Source: Myxococcales bacterium (lineage in GTDB: Bacteria > Myxococcota_A > Polyangia > Polyangiales > Polyangiaceae). Taken from it: a stretch of 41,990 nt of DNA. Position numbers and translations under genes: made by a program. The notes beneath the pieces were generated by a model. That model was not told the DNA's origin and made no database searches. It saw only the letters and a program-made list of their open reading frames with translations. The stretch lies in the NCBI GenBank assembly GCA_005777185.1, contig SXNL01000184.1:1-41990 (forward strand). The letters are read 5' to 3'. Shown here in pieces: positions 26,258 to 35,211 of this stretch. The stretch's first letter is position 1. Each line of letters opens with the position of its first letter.

Positions 26258-27496
26258 ATGAAAGCCCGCACGACGCTCCTCGTCCTCTCCGCCCTCGGCC
26301 TCGTCGCCGCCTGCTCCTCCAAGGCGACCGACGTGACGCCGGACGCCAAGACGGTCGCGCCCACCGTCTCCGAGTCGCCCACGATCCACTTCGACATGGC
26401 GGTGACGGTCCCCGCCGGCGGCGAGATCCACAAGTGCAAGTACGTCCGGGCGCCCGACGCCGAGAGCTACGTCGTGACCATGGCCCACGAGTACTCGCCC
26501 GGCAGCCACCACTTGCTCGTGTTCCGCACCGACAAGGACAAGCTCCAGCCCGGCGAGGACGCGACCGTGGACTGCAACGAGGGCGCCCTCTCCCCGATGA
26601 AGCACGTGCGGGGGATCCTCTACGGTTCGCAGGAGGCCAAGCAGAGCGGGACGCTACCGCAGGGCATCGGCCTCTACCTCAAGCCCAACGAGGTGCTCCT
26701 CGTCCAGGCGCACTACCTGAACGCGACCGCCAAGCCGATCGACGCCAAGATCGCGGTCGACTTCAAGACCGCGCCCGCCGACACCATCGCGCACCGCGCG
26801 GGCGTGCTGTTCTTCTACGACCCCTTCATCTACGTCCCCGCCCGGGCGACCGCGTCGGCGAGCATGCGTTGCGTGATCCCGAACGACATCAAGCTCCTCA
26901 GCGGGTTCTCGCACACCCACAAGCGCGGCTCGACCTTCGCCGCGTTCATGGACGAGAAGTCCGACGTCCTCGCCGAGAAGCCCTTCTACACCTCGAAGGA
27001 CTGGGAGCACCCCGAGGGGCTCGCTGCGCCCATCGACGTCAAGGCCGGCTCGCGCATCCGCTTCAACTGCAACTACGACAACACGAAGAACGACCGCGAA
27101 TTCTACCAGGGGCAGAGCGCCGAGGACAACGAGATGTGTCTGTTCTCCGGCATCTACTACCCGGAGATGGGCCTGCAGACGAACCTGTGCATGACCGGCT
27201 TCGACCGGATCGGCGTCGGTACGGCGACCTGCGCCGAGGCGCTCAAGTGCGCGCAGTCGTGCCCCCCGGGTACCTCGAGCGGAAACGCCCAGCTGGGTGC
27301 GGTCGGCAACTGCCTGCAGAAGTGCGTCGCCACGTCGTGCCCCACGGCGACGACGCCGCTCATCGCGCAGTTCCAGTGCGTGCAGAAGTCGTGCAAGGAC
27401 GCGTGCGCGACGCCGGGCGCGGCGGCCTGCACGACGTGCGTGACGGAGAAGTGCCCGCAAGAGACCGGGGCCTGCGCATCGCACACGTGTCCGTGA
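26258..27496 (+). CDS. PHM/DBH-like copper type II monooxygenase lipoprotein with Cys-rich tail
   Basis: 412 residues. Lipobox ALGLVAA|Cys19. Residues 40-310 follow the two-domain fold of peptidylglycine alpha-hydroxylating and dopamine beta-monooxygenases. All copper ligand positions are present: His84-His85 in SPGSHHLLVF and His152 in QAHY for CuH; His219 and His221 in FSHTHKRG and Met293 in EDNEMCLF for CuM. Such enzymes hydroxylate C-H bonds with O2, ascorbate-type electrons and two copper ions. The C-terminal ~100 residues hold about 15 cysteines in CxxxC-rich spacing (LKCAQSCPPG, CKDACATPG, CTTCVTEKC), a module common in myxobacterial surface proteins. It diverges from the peptidase-like gene. 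Substrate unknown; the acceptor may be a peptide or small amine. Confidence 0.85.
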   Translation: MKARTTLLVLSALGLVAACSSKATDVTPDAKTVAPTVSESPTIHFDMAVTVPAGGEIHKCKYVRAPDAESYVVTMAHEYSPGSHHLLVFRTDKDKLQPGEDATVDCNEGALSPMKHVRGILYGSQEAKQSGTLPQGIGLYLKPNEVLLVQAHYLNATAKPIDAKIAVDFKTAPADTIAHRAGVLFFYDPFIYVPARATASASMRCVIPNDIKLLSGFSHTHKRGSTFAAFMDEKSDVLAEKPFYTSKDWEHPEGLAAPIDVKAGSRIRFNCNYDNTKNDREFYQGQSAEDNEMCLFSGIYYPEMGLQTNLCMTGFDRIGVGTATCAEALKCAQSCPPGTSSGNAQLGAVGNCLQKCVATSCPTATTPLIAQFQCVQKSCKDACATPGAAACTTCVTEKCPQETGACASHTCP

Positions 27497-27566
27497 TCAC
27501 GGCCCGCTCGCCGGGCTCGCGCGGCTGAAGCCGGAGCGGCGACGTCTGCGTGATGGGTCCGGTCGA

Positions 27567-27587
27567 AGTCCGCCCGTCGGGCGGACT
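27567..27587. terminator. Hairpin between convergent genes
   Basis: AGTCCGCCCG-T-CGGGCGGACT is a perfect 10-bp inverted repeat lying between the monooxygenase gene (ends 27496) and the TerB-like gene (ends 27598 on the minus strand). It has no long U-tract on either side. Its position and symmetry fit a bidirectional terminator or mRNA 3' end structure. Confidence 0.6.
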
Positions 27588-27597
27588 CCCGCGCGGC

Positions 27598-28071
27598 TCA
27601 GAGCGAGGCGGCGCGCTTGGTGATCGCCTTGATCTTGTCGGCGGACAGGCCAGCCGCCTTGCCGACGGTCTTCAGCGCGCCCGTCTCGGTCTTGTCGACG
27701 CCGCCCGTGGCGCGCGCGACGATGGCGCCGACGAAGAGCCCCGGCTCCGACGCGCCGAGGGCGAGGAGCGCCGCGCCGACGTGCTCGGCGCGCTTGTCGG
27801 CGCCGTCCTTGTCGAAGGCGGCCGAGCACGTGTCGAGGAGCGTCTCGACCTCCCACTCGATCACCGCGCCCTGGCTCAAGAGCTCGACCGCGCGGACGAT
27901 GGCCTCGCGCTCCTCGCCGTCCACGTTGCCGTCGGCGCGCGCCGTGAGGTAGCCGGCCTCGACCGCGGCCTTGAAGAAGGCGTTCTGATCGGAGACCTTG
28001 AGCTCCGCGCGGATCTTGTCGGCCTGTGTCTCGAGGAAGTTCGTCTTCTCGGTCGCCTTTGCCTTCGCCAT
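27598..28071 (-). CDS. TerB-like protein
   Basis: 157 residues, soluble and mostly helical. The core FFKAAVEAGYLTARADGNVDGEEREAIVRAVELL matches the TerB/DjlA-type motif: a helix, then ADGxVDxxER, then a helix. The C-terminal part has a second helical bundle (EPGLFVGAIVARATGG, LKTVGKAAGLSADKI). TerB-like domains bind metal and membranes in tellurite/stress systems, but many stand-alone members have no known role. ATG at 28071, 10 bp downstream of the msrB stop, so it is the last gene of the flavoprotein-msrB operon. No other ter genes are near, so tellurite resistance is not implied. Confidence 0.72.
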   Translation of the reverse strand: MAKAKATEKTNFLETQADKIRAELKVSDQNAFFKAAVEAGYLTARADGNVDGEEREAIVRAVELLSQGAVIEWEVETLLDTCSAAFDKDGADKRAEHVGAALLALGASEPGLFVGAIVARATGGVDKTETGALKTVGKAAGLSADKIKAITKRAASL

Positions 28072-28081
28072 GCCCGCGAGG

Positions 28082-28498
28082 CTAGACCATTTTTTCCACG
28101 AACGACAGCGAGACCGAGTTCAGGCAGTACCTCAGGCGCGTCGGCTTCGGCCCGTCGTCGAACACGTGACCGAGGTGGCCGTCGCAGCGCGCGCACGTGA
28201 TCTCGATGCGGACCATCCCGTGGGAGACGTCCCGGATCTCACGGACGTGCGCGGGGTCGAACGGCGCGAAGAACGAGGGCCAGCCCGTGCCCGAGTCGAA
28301 CTTCGCGCTCGACGAGAACAGCGGGAGCCCGCACAGCCGGCAGACGTACGTCCCGTCCTTCTTGTTGTCGAGGAAGGCGCCGCAGAACGGGGCCTCGGTG
28401 CCCCTCCGGAGGAGGACGTCGGCCTCCTCCGGGCTGAGCTTCCTGGCGAGGTCGGCGATCTGGTCGGGGGTGAGGGGCGTGAGGTCGTACGTGGTCAT
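28082..28498 (-). CDS. msrB: Peptide methionine (R)-S-oxide reductase
   Basis: 138 residues, typical for MsrB, which repairs methionine-R-sulfoxide in proteins with thioredoxin. Zinc-binding Cys pairs are at 53/56 (YVCRLCG) and 102/105 (TCARCDG). The GTGWPSFF substrate loop is at 70-77 and catalytic Cys125 is in [12 protein letters not shown]. The resolving Cys position is not obvious; Cys39 in APFCGAF is a candidate. The start overlaps the stop of the upstream flavoprotein gene by 4 bp, so the two are translationally coupled. The gene is complete and looks active. Confidence 0.96.
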   Translation of the reverse strand: MTTYDLTPLTPDQIADLARKLSPEEADVLLRRGTEAPFCGAFLDNKKDGTYVCRLCGLPLFSSSAKFDSGTGWPSFFAPFDPAHVREIRDVSHGMVRIEITCARCDGHLGHVFDDGPKPTRLRYCLNSVSLSFVEKMV

Positions 28499-30960
28499 TT
28501 CTTGATGTGCTCGTTCCCAGGATCCCACAGCGGCTTCATCGACGCGAGGGCCGGGTGACTCCGGCCGGCGATCTCGACCTCCCACCGGCCCGCGTCGAGC
28601 CACGCCTGCGTCACGGGCTCGCCGGCCTCGACCATCACGAGCCCGACCGCGCCGCCGAGCGTGTGGCCGTAGGAGCCGGCGCGCACGTAGCCCACGGCCC
28701 TCCCGTCGCGGCGGACGACCTCCGCGTGGAACAGCATCGGCTCCGGATCCTTCACGAGGACCTGCACCACGCGCCGCGTGAGCGGGCCCTTCGCCTTCCT
28801 CGCGAGGACGGCCTCCTTGCCGATGAATCGTGGCTTCTTCAGGTCCACCGCGAAGCCGAGCCCGGCCTCGAGCACCGAGTCGGTGTTGTCGATGTCGTGA
28901 CCGTAGTCGCGGTAGCCCTTCTCCATGCGCAGGCTGGCGAGCGCCTTCAGGCCCGCGTGGCGCAGGCCGAAGGGGGCGCCGGCCTCCACGATGCGATCGT
29001 GCACGTGCACCGCCTGCTCGGCGGGGACGTACAGCTCGTACCCGAGGCAGCCGAGGTACGTGATCCGCACGCAGAGCACACGCGCGAAGCCCACGTCGAT
29101 CTCCCGCGCGGCCCGGAAGGGGAACGCCTCGTGGCTCACGTCGCACGAGGTGATCGCGGAGAGCACGTCGCGCGCGCGCGGGCCCTGGACGTTGATCTGC
29201 GCGTACGCGGAGGTGACGTCGGTGACGAACGCGTGGGCGTCGACGATGTGGCGGCGCATCCACGTCTCCACGTGGCGGAGGGCGGTGTCGCTCGCCACGA
29301 CCCAGAAGCGGTCGTCGCCGAGCTTGGTCACGGTGAGGTCGGCCTCGATCGTGCCGCCCTCGTTGAGCCACTGCGTGTAGGTGATGACCCCGCACGGGCC
29401 GTTCACCGAGTTCGCCGAGAGGTCGTCGAGCACCGAGCCCGCGTCGCGGCCCTGCACGAGGAACTTGGACATGAACGACATGTCCATGAGGATCACGCCC
29501 TCGCGCGCGGCCCTGTGCTCCGCGGCCCACAGTGGGAACCAGCTCTGCCGCCCCCACGAGAGGCGCTCCACGCGCGGCTCCACGCCCGGACCTGCGTACC
29601 AGTCGGCGCCCTCCCATCCGCTCACGTCCCGGAAGTATGCGCCGCGCGCCGCGAGCCGCTCGTGCAGGGCCGAGCGCTTCACGTCGCGTGCCGTCTGCAT
29701 GGATCGTGTCGGGTAGTGGCACTGGTACACCATGCCCAGCGACTCCACCGTGCGCGTGCGGCGGTACTCGGGGTTCATCTGGTAGGGGTGGAGCCGGTCG
29801 ATGTTGAAGCCGGTGATGTCGACGTCCGCGCGGCCGTGCACGATCCAGTGGGCGAGCACGCGCCCGAGGCCGCCGCCGGTCAGGATGCCGATCGAGTTGA
29901 GCCCGGCGGCGACGAAGTAGTTCTGGACCTCGGGCGCCTCGCCGACGATGGGCGCGAGGTCCGGCGTGAAGCTCTCGGGGCCGCAGAAGAACTTGCGCAC
30001 GCCGGCCTCGAGGGTGACGGGCACGCGGTTCATCGCCCGCTCGACGTAGGGCGCCATGCGGTCCCAGTCGGGTGCGATCTCGCCGAAGGAGAAGTCCTCG
30101 GGTACGCCCTCCACCTTCCAGGGCGCGCAGATCGGCTCGAAGAGGCCGATCATCATGCCCCCCACCTCCTCGCGGAAGTAGCCGTGCGATCCGGGGTCCT
30201 CGAGGACGGGCGCGGACGCGGAGAGGCCCGGGATCTTCTCCGTGATGAGGTAGTAGTGCTCGGCGGCCTGGAGCGGGACGATGACGCCCGATCGGGCGGC
30301 GAGCTCGCGCGCCCACATGCCCGTGCAGTTGACGACGTACTCGGCCTCGATCTCGCCGCGCGCCGTCCGCACCCCGCGGACCGCGCCGCGCCGCACGATC
30401 ACGTCGAGCACGGGGACGCCCTCGAGGATCGTCGCGCCCTGCATCCGGGCGCCCCTGGCCAGGGCCATCGTGAGGTCCACGGGGTTCGCGCGGCCGTCCT
30501 CCTTCACGTAGAACCCGGCCAGGACGTCGTCCGTGCGCGCGAGCGGGAAGAGCTCCGAGACCTGGCGCGGAGATATCTCGTGCACGTCCACGCCGCAGTA
30601 GCGGTTGAACGCGGAGACGCGGCGGTACTCCTCGAGGCGATCCTCGTCGCACGCCACCTCGATGAACCCGACGGGCTTGAACCCGCTCTCGAGCCCCGTC
30701 TCGGCCTCGAGCCGCGCGTAGAGATCGCGCGTGTACTTGCGCATCTCGGTCGACGTCTCGGAGGTGGAGCCGAACGTCACGATGAGCCCGGCGGCGTGCC
30801 ACGTCGTGCCCGACGTGAGCCGGTCGCGCTCGAGAACCACGACGTCCTTCCACCCCATGTGCGCGAGGTGGTACGCGACGGAGCACCCGATCACGCCGCC
30901 GCCGATGACGACGACCCGGGCCCGCTCGGGGAAGGTGGGGGGCAGCATGGGGGGCACCAT
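28495..30960 (-). CDS. FAD-dependent dimethylglycine/sarcosine dehydrogenase-like protein with GcvT domain
   Basis: 821 residues, as in DMGDH/SARDH. The N-terminal DAO-type flavoprotein half has the dinucleotide motif [16 protein letters not shown] (Gly20-Gly25) and [10 protein letters not shown] with His55, the position of the covalent FAD histidine in mammalian homologues. [17 protein letters not shown] and [13 protein letters not shown] close the FAD domain. The C-terminal half (about 425-821) is a folate-binding GcvT/aminomethyltransferase-like domain ([40 protein letters not shown], ENRxGxE-like segment replaced by FIGKEAVL). It probably oxidatively demethylates an N-methyl amine and passes the one-carbon unit to tetrahydrofolate. 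The start may instead be ATG at 30948; neither has a clear RBS. It is coupled to msrB. Exact substrate unknown. Confidence 0.88.
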   Translation of the reverse strand: MVPPMLPPTFPERARVVVIGGGVIGCSVAYHLAHMGWKDVVVLERDRLTSGTTWHAAGLIVTFGSTSETSTEMRKYTRDLYARLEAETGLESGFKPVGFIEVACDEDRLEEYRRVSAFNRYCGVDVHEISPRQVSELFPLARTDDVLAGFYVKEDGRANPVDLTMALARGARMQGATILEGVPVLDVIVRRGAVRGVRTARGEIEAEYVVNCTGMWARELAARSGVIVPLQAAEHYYLITEKIPGLSASAPVLEDPGSHGYFREEVGGMMIGLFEPICAPWKVEGVPEDFSFGEIAPDWDRMAPYVERAMNRVPVTLEAGVRKFFCGPESFTPDLAPIVGEAPEVQNYFVAAGLNSIGILTGGGLGRVLAHWIVHGRADVDITGFNIDRLHPYQMNPEYRRTRTVESLGMVYQCHYPTRSMQTARDVKRSALHERLAARGAYFRDVSGWEGADWYAGPGVEPRVERLSWGRQSWFPLWAAEHRAAREGVILMDMSFMSKFLVQGRDAGSVLDDLSANSVNGPCGVITYTQWLNEGGTIEADLTVTKLGDDRFWVVASDTALRHVETWMRRHIVDAHAFVTDVTSAYAQINVQGPRARDVLSAITSCDVSHEAFPFRAAREIDVGFARVLCVRITYLGCLGYELYVPAEQAVHVHDRIVEAGAPFGLRHAGLKALASLRMEKGYRDYGHDIDNTDSVLEAGLGFAVDLKKPRFIGKEAVLARKAKGPLTRRVVQVLVKDPEPMLFHAEVVRRDGRAVGYVRAGSYGHTLGGAVGLVMVEAGEPVTQAWLDAGRWEVEIAGRSHPALASMKPLWDPGNEHIKK

Positions 30961-31019
30961 ACTACGCGCCCTTGGCCTCCGCGATCACGGTTCCCGGCGC
31001 ACCCGCGCGCAGACCTCAC

Positions 31020-31040
31020 CCTCCCGGCCTCCGAGGGAGG
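31020..31040 (-). terminator. Weak hairpin after the DUF362 gene
   Basis: CCTCCC-N9-GGGAGG forms a 6-bp stem just past the end (31065) of the minus-strand serA/DUF362 transcript and before the flavoprotein gene. No T-tract. It may separate the two transcripts; low support. Confidence 0.3.
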
Positions 31041-31064
31041 AGCGCTGCCCGAGCTCGTTCACGC

Positions 31065-33050
31065 TCACCGTTCGATGAGGAGCGTCCCGAACGCCGCAGG
31101 GACGTGGAAGTCCGGCGTCTTCGTGCGGGCCGGGCTCCACGCCAGGTACCGCCGCGCGGCTCTCCCCTCCATCCGGAACAGCCCCAGGGGCAGCCTCGCC
31201 CCCGGGACGAGCGCTTTCAGCACGTCGGGCGCCCGGAGCGCGACCTCGAGGACCGCGCGATGCCCTCCGGCGTCCCGCGTGGTCGCGATCGTGGGCTTGC
31301 TCGACCAGCCCGCGTCGCCCTTCCGCGCGGACACGGCGAGATCGAGGAAGTGACCGAAGGGCCCCACCTCCACCTCGAAGTACCGATCGCGCGCGCGCGG
31401 ATCGGGCGCGAGGAACATCTCCACGCAGTCCTCCTCGTGGAGCGCGTCGCGGTCCTCGGTCGTCGAGCGCGTGCGGTCGGAGTTGTCGAGGCCGGCGCCG
31501 GAGAGCTCCCATAAGATGTAGAGTGCATCTTTCGACCACAGGAACCGCGCGGCGGTCTCGGTGCCGGTCGGCCGGCCCGCGAAGTCGGTGTCCCATGCGA
31601 CGCGCGGCGCGCTCGCCCACGCAGGATCGTCGGGCTTGCCGTCCACCTCCACCGCCCGATCCCCGAGCGCGGCGGCGCGCGCCGTCCGGTAGCCCCCCGC
31701 CCCCTCCTCGTGGATCTCGAAGCCGGCCATGCCGACGAGGTTCGCGGGGCGCCTCTCCGACAGGAGCGCCGCGCCGGCGCCGTCCACGCTCGGCCGCGCG
31801 ATCGCCACGCCGAGGCGCCTCGCGGCGACCTCGACGAGGGGTGAAGTGCGGTGGCCGGGGAGCTCCCTCTCGAGCGCCGCGCTGTCCCAGAGGCCGAGGA
31901 GCTCGGCTCCGACGCGGTCCACGAGCACGGGGTTCGTGCCGCCGACGGCGACCCGCTCCGTCATCGGCCACTGCGCGCCGAATCCGTCGCCGCCCATCGC
32001 CGGCGCGCCCTCCGCAAGGACAACATGCGGCGCGGCGATCTCGAGCACGTCCGTCATCCGCTCGGCGAACACCTCGAGCGACGCCACGTACGCGCGCCGC
32101 GCATCCGGCTCTCCGGCCTTCCCCTTCTCCAGGGCGGGCCCGAGCTCGCGGTGCGTGCGCCACTTCTGGTGGAAGTAGGGCCGCGCGTCGGAGAGCATGA
32201 CCGTCCCCTGCATCCCCTTGATCGCGATCGACACCACGCCGAACCGGTGCGCCTTCAGCTTCGGGGCCGAGATGAACAGGCCGTGGTCGAGGTGCTCGGC
32301 GAGGATCTTGGGCAGGAGGAGCGTGGGCACGTGCGTCGCCTCCATGCCCCTCACCACGAGCGGCTTCCCGGGCCGGTCGCCCTCCACGTCGAACACGCCG
32401 TCGTCGTCCATCGCGACCAGCCGCACCCCTTCCTCGTGCGTCATCGCGTCGTAGCCGGACGCGCGCGCCAGGCGCACGAAGTCCGCATGCGTCGCGCCCC
32501 AGCCCTCCGCCACCGTGATCGCGGCGTGGCCGCGCGCCTTGAGGCACCGGATGATGCCTCGCACGAACTCGGGCTGGGTGATCCGGCCGCGCAGCCCGTC
32601 GTCGCCGCCGTTCGCCTTTGGATCCTTGAACCACTCGAACCCGCCCAGGTTGGGCTTGATCAGCACCGGCGTCGCCGCGGCCACGCGCGGCACCTTCGCC
32701 TCGCAGATGCGGCGCCCGAGCTCGAACGGGCCCTCGCCCTGGAGGACCGTCACGGGGCTCGCGTCCATCGCGAGGCGATCGCGTGTCCGCGCCCTGAGCG
32801 CCGCGCCGTCCACCCCGTCCGTCGTCGTCGGCGGCGGGCCCGCCTCGCGAGCGGTCCACGTCGGAGACGCGCTGGAGATCACGTCGGCCGCGAGGGTCGC
32901 GCTGGCCGAGGCCGAGGCGCTCGTGCTCGCGCTCGTGGAGACCGCGCTCGGGGCCGCGTCGACGTCGGTCCGCCCTCGCGCTCGCGGATCGCGGCACGCG
33001 ACGACCGCGATCGCGATCGCGAGGCGGCCCAGCGTCCCCGACGGTCGCAT
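31065..33050 (-). CDS. DUF362-domain lipoprotein with C-terminal CBM9/DOMON-like domain
   Basis: 661 residues. Lipobox IAVVA|Cys19, followed by a Ser/Ala-rich stretch. Residues about 100-430 match DUF362: TPVLIKPNLGGFEW, FVRGIIRCLKARGHAAITVAEG, KILAEHLDHGLFISAPKLKAH, then the SIAIKGMQGTV segment. The CxxC/ferredoxin part often found in DUF362 proteins is absent. The C-terminal ~190 residues (AVEVDGKPDDPAWASAP, DALYILWELSG, EEDCVEMFLAPDP, YFEVEVGPFGHFLDLAVS) are a typical family-9 carbohydrate-binding/DOMON-like sandwich as found in exported oxidoreductases. The ATG lies 5 bp downstream of the serA stop, so they share a transcript. Function unknown; the fusion suggests an extracytoplasmic protein that binds sugar or haem. 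Confidence 0.82.
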   Translation of the reverse strand: MRPSGTLGRLAIAIAVVACRDPRARGRTDVDAAPSAVSTSASTSASASASATLAADVISSASPTWTAREAGPPPTTTDGVDGAALRARTRDRLAMDASPVTVLQGEGPFELGRRICEAKVPRVAAATPVLIKPNLGGFEWFKDPKANGGDDGLRGRITQPEFVRGIIRCLKARGHAAITVAEGWGATHADFVRLARASGYDAMTHEEGVRLVAMDDDGVFDVEGDRPGKPLVVRGMEATHVPTLLLPKILAEHLDHGLFISAPKLKAHRFGVVSIAIKGMQGTVMLSDARPYFHQKWRTHRELGPALEKGKAGEPDARRAYVASLEVFAERMTDVLEIAAPHVVLAEGAPAMGGDGFGAQWPMTERVAVGGTNPVLVDRVGAELLGLWDSAALERELPGHRTSPLVEVAARRLGVAIARPSVDGAGAALLSERRPANLVGMAGFEIHEEGAGGYRTARAAALGDRAVEVDGKPDDPAWASAPRVAWDTDFAGRPTGTETAARFLWSKDALYILWELSGAGLDNSDRTRSTTEDRDALHEEDCVEMFLAPDPRARDRYFEVEVGPFGHFLDLAVSARKGDAGWSSKPTIATTRDAGGHRAVLEVALRAPDVLKALVPGARLPLGLFRMEGRAARRYLAWSPARTKTPDFHVPAAFGTLLIER

Positions 33051-33055
33051 CGCGA

Positions 33056-34663
33056 CTACAAGGTGACCAGCGTCGCCGCGCGCACGTGAGGTAGTGCGCG
33101 CACCGCGTCCAGCGTCGCCGCGTCCACGTCGTTGTCCACGTTCCACAGCTGCAGCGCCTCCGCGCGACCCCGATCGAGGCCCACCTGAAGCCGGCCCACG
33201 TTGATCGCGCGCTGCCCGAGGAGCGTGCCCACCGCGCCGATCACGCCCGGCCGGTCCGCGTTCTTGAGCACAAGGATCCTCCCGTCGAGCGCGGCCTCGA
33301 GCGCGAACCCGTCGATCGCGACGACGCGCGGCTCGTGGGCGGTCCCCGTCCGAAAGACAGTGCCCCGCACCGCGCACTCGCCCGCGCCCTTGACCCGCAG
33401 CGTGACGAGCGAGGTGAAGTCCGTGCCTCCCCCGCGCTTGATCTCGCTCACCGCGATCCCGCGCTCGGCGGCGAGCAGCGCCGCGTTCACGGCGTTGACC
33501 GGCACGTCCATGTGCCGGCGGAGGAGCCCGGCGACCGCGGCCGCCGCGATGGGCGACGCGCCTCCCTCCGCCACGTCGCCCGCGACCTCGATCTCGACCG
33601 ACTCGATGCGCTCGACGAGCTGTGACGCGAGCGCGCCGAGCAATCCCGCGAGATCGAGGAAGGGCCCGAGCCGGCCCCCGAGTTCGCTCGGCAGGGGAGG
33701 GAGGTTGACGGCGTTTCGCACCCTGCCGTTCAAGAGGTAGTCCGCGATCTGCTCGGCCACCTCGATCGCGACCTTCTCCTGGGCCTCCTCGGTCGACGCG
33801 CCGAGGTGCGGCGTGCAGATGACGCGATCCATCGCGAGCAGCGATGCGAGGACGGGGTGATCCTTCGGCGGCGGCTCCTCCGAGAAGACGTCGAGCGCCG
33901 CGCCGCCGACCTTGCCGCTCGCGATGGCCTCCGCGAGCGCGGCCTCGTCGACGATCCCGCCGCGCGCCGCGTTGACGATCAAAACGCCGGGCTTCATCCG
34001 GCGGAAGGCGTCCGCGCCCACCAGGTTCCGCGTCTCGGGGGTGAGCGGCGTGTGGACGGAGATGAAGTCCGCGCGGGCGAACACCTCGTCGAGAGGGGCG
34101 AGCTCGACGCCGAGCTTGCGGGCCGCCTCCTCGGTGAGCACCGGATCGAACGCGAGGACCTTCATCTTCAGGCCCTGCGCGCGATCCGCCACGATGCGGC
34201 CGATGTTCCCGAGCCCCAGCACGCCGAGGGTCTTGCCGAACAGCTCGGTGCCCTCGAAGCGCTTCTTCTCCCACGTGCCCGCGCGCATCGACGCGGTCGC
34301 CTGCGGGATGTGCCGCGCGAGCGAGCAGAGCAAGCAGATCGCGTGCTCCGCGGTCGTGATCGCGTTGCCCGAGGGGGTGTTCATCACGATGACGCCGCGG
34401 CGCGAGGCGGCCTTGACGTCGATGTTGTCCACGCCGATGCCGGCGCGCCCGACGACGCGGAGCTTGTTGGCCGCCGCGAGGACCTCCGCGGTCGCCTTGG
34501 TCGCCGATCGAACGACGAGCGCGTCGATCTCCGCGACGGCCGCCTTCAGCGCGTCACCCTTCAATCCCGTCTTCACGGCGACGTCGATCTCGGGGTGCCC
34601 GCGCAGTATCTCGACGGCGCGGGAGGACATCTCGTCGGCGATGAGGACGTGGAATCGCGACAT
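33056..34663 (-). CDS. serA: D-3-phosphoglycerate dehydrogenase
   Basis: 535 residues, the long three-domain form. It catalyses the first step of serine synthesis (3-phosphoglycerate to 3-phosphohydroxypyruvate with NAD). Visible: substrate domain with LVVRSATKATAEVL, NAD-binding LGVLGLGNIGRIV, catalytic-region HTPLTPETRNLV, RMKPGVLIVNAARGGIVDE and TPHLGASTEEAQEKVA, an intervening ASB-type domain (about 320-455), and a C-terminal ACT domain (RILVLKNADRPGVIGAVG). Such ACT domains commonly mediate serine feedback. The start is ATG at 34663 with AGGAG 6 nt upstream; the preceding GTG codon has poor spacing. It is followed within 5 bp by the DUF362 lipoprotein gene. Confidence 0.96.
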   Translation of the reverse strand: MSRFHVLIADEMSSRAVEILRGHPEIDVAVKTGLKGDALKAAVAEIDALVVRSATKATAEVLAAANKLRVVGRAGIGVDNIDVKAASRRGVIVMNTPSGNAITTAEHAICLLCSLARHIPQATASMRAGTWEKKRFEGTELFGKTLGVLGLGNIGRIVADRAQGLKMKVLAFDPVLTEEAARKLGVELAPLDEVFARADFISVHTPLTPETRNLVGADAFRRMKPGVLIVNAARGGIVDEAALAEAIASGKVGGAALDVFSEEPPPKDHPVLASLLAMDRVICTPHLGASTEEAQEKVAIEVAEQIADYLLNGRVRNAVNLPPLPSELGGRLGPFLDLAGLLGALASQLVERIESVEIEVAGDVAEGGASPIAAAAVAGLLRRHMDVPVNAVNAALLAAERGIAVSEIKRGGGTDFTSLVTLRVKGAGECAVRGTVFRTGTAHEPRVVAIDGFALEAALDGRILVLKNADRPGVIGAVGTLLGQRAINVGRLQVGLDRGRAEALQLWNVDNDVDAATLDAVRALPHVRAATLVTL

Positions 34664-34669
34664 CACGCG

Positions 34670-34674
34670 CTCCT
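34670..34674 (-). promoter_or_regulatory. Ribosome binding site of serA
   Basis: AGGAG on the minus strand, 6 nt before ATG at 34663. It favours this ATG over the GTG immediately upstream. Confidence 0.65.
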
Positions 34675-34706
34675 GTGCCGCCGCCCCGTACGCGGGGGAC
34701 GAAGCG

Positions 34707-35204
34707 TCATCCGAACACGACGTCGACGTCGTCGCCCGTGTTCTCCAGGCGCTTCGGGATCGCCTTGAAGAGCGTCATCAGCTCGTTCGCCCAGTCCGCC
34801 TCGCCTCCCGGCGAGCGCCGGATCGGCTCGAGATCGCGCGCGATCTGGGTGAGCTCGCCCTTGCGCGCGCCCTCGATGCCGAGGATCGTCGCGGCCTGAT
34901 CGAGCATCGCGACCTCCTTGGGATCGACGTCGTTGTCGACGCCGGTGAGCCACGCGGCCGCCACGAACGCGAAGGCCTTGTCGCGGGCGGAGAGGCCCTC
35001 GACGAGGAGCTGGTCGACCGGCATCGGCTTCTCCAGCAGCTTGTCGAGGCGGTCGCGCATCTCCTTCGAGAGGTTCAGGATCGCGGCCGCCCCGCGGACC
35101 CCCTTCTTCTCGCTGTCGGCGAGCTTGCCGTCGGCCCACGCGATGGCGATGAGGAGGGCCAGCGTTTCCACACACGCGTCGATGCTCATGGTCAGGCGTC
35201 GCAT
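34707..35204 (-). CDS. TerB-like protein (second copy)
   Basis: 165 residues from ATG 35204; an in-frame ATG at 35222 would overlap the upstream stop by 11 bp and cannot be excluded. The core CVETLALLIAIAWADGKLADSEKKGVRGAA is the TerB-type helix-ADGxLxxxEK-helix motif, and a second half repeats it (AFVAAAWLTGVDNDVDPKEVAMLD). The protein ends in an acidic DDVDVVFG. It shares only the fold-level pattern with the TerB-like protein at 27598-28071. It follows a lipoprotein gene almost without gap, and serA is 43 bp downstream, so the three may be co-transcribed. Role unknown. Confidence 0.7.
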   Translation of the reverse strand: MRRLTMSIDACVETLALLIAIAWADGKLADSEKKGVRGAAAILNLSKEMRDRLDKLLEKPMPVDQLLVEGLSARDKAFAFVAAAWLTGVDNDVDPKEVAMLDQAATILGIEGARKGELTQIARDLEPIRRSPGGEADWANELMTLFKAIPKRLENTGDDVDVVFG

Positions 35205-35211
35205 GGCGTCA

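Noticed and set aside
27598..28071. Tellurite resistance function for the TerB-like gene
   Set aside because: No terC, terD, terZ or terA gene is nearby; the domain alone does not show tellurite resistance.
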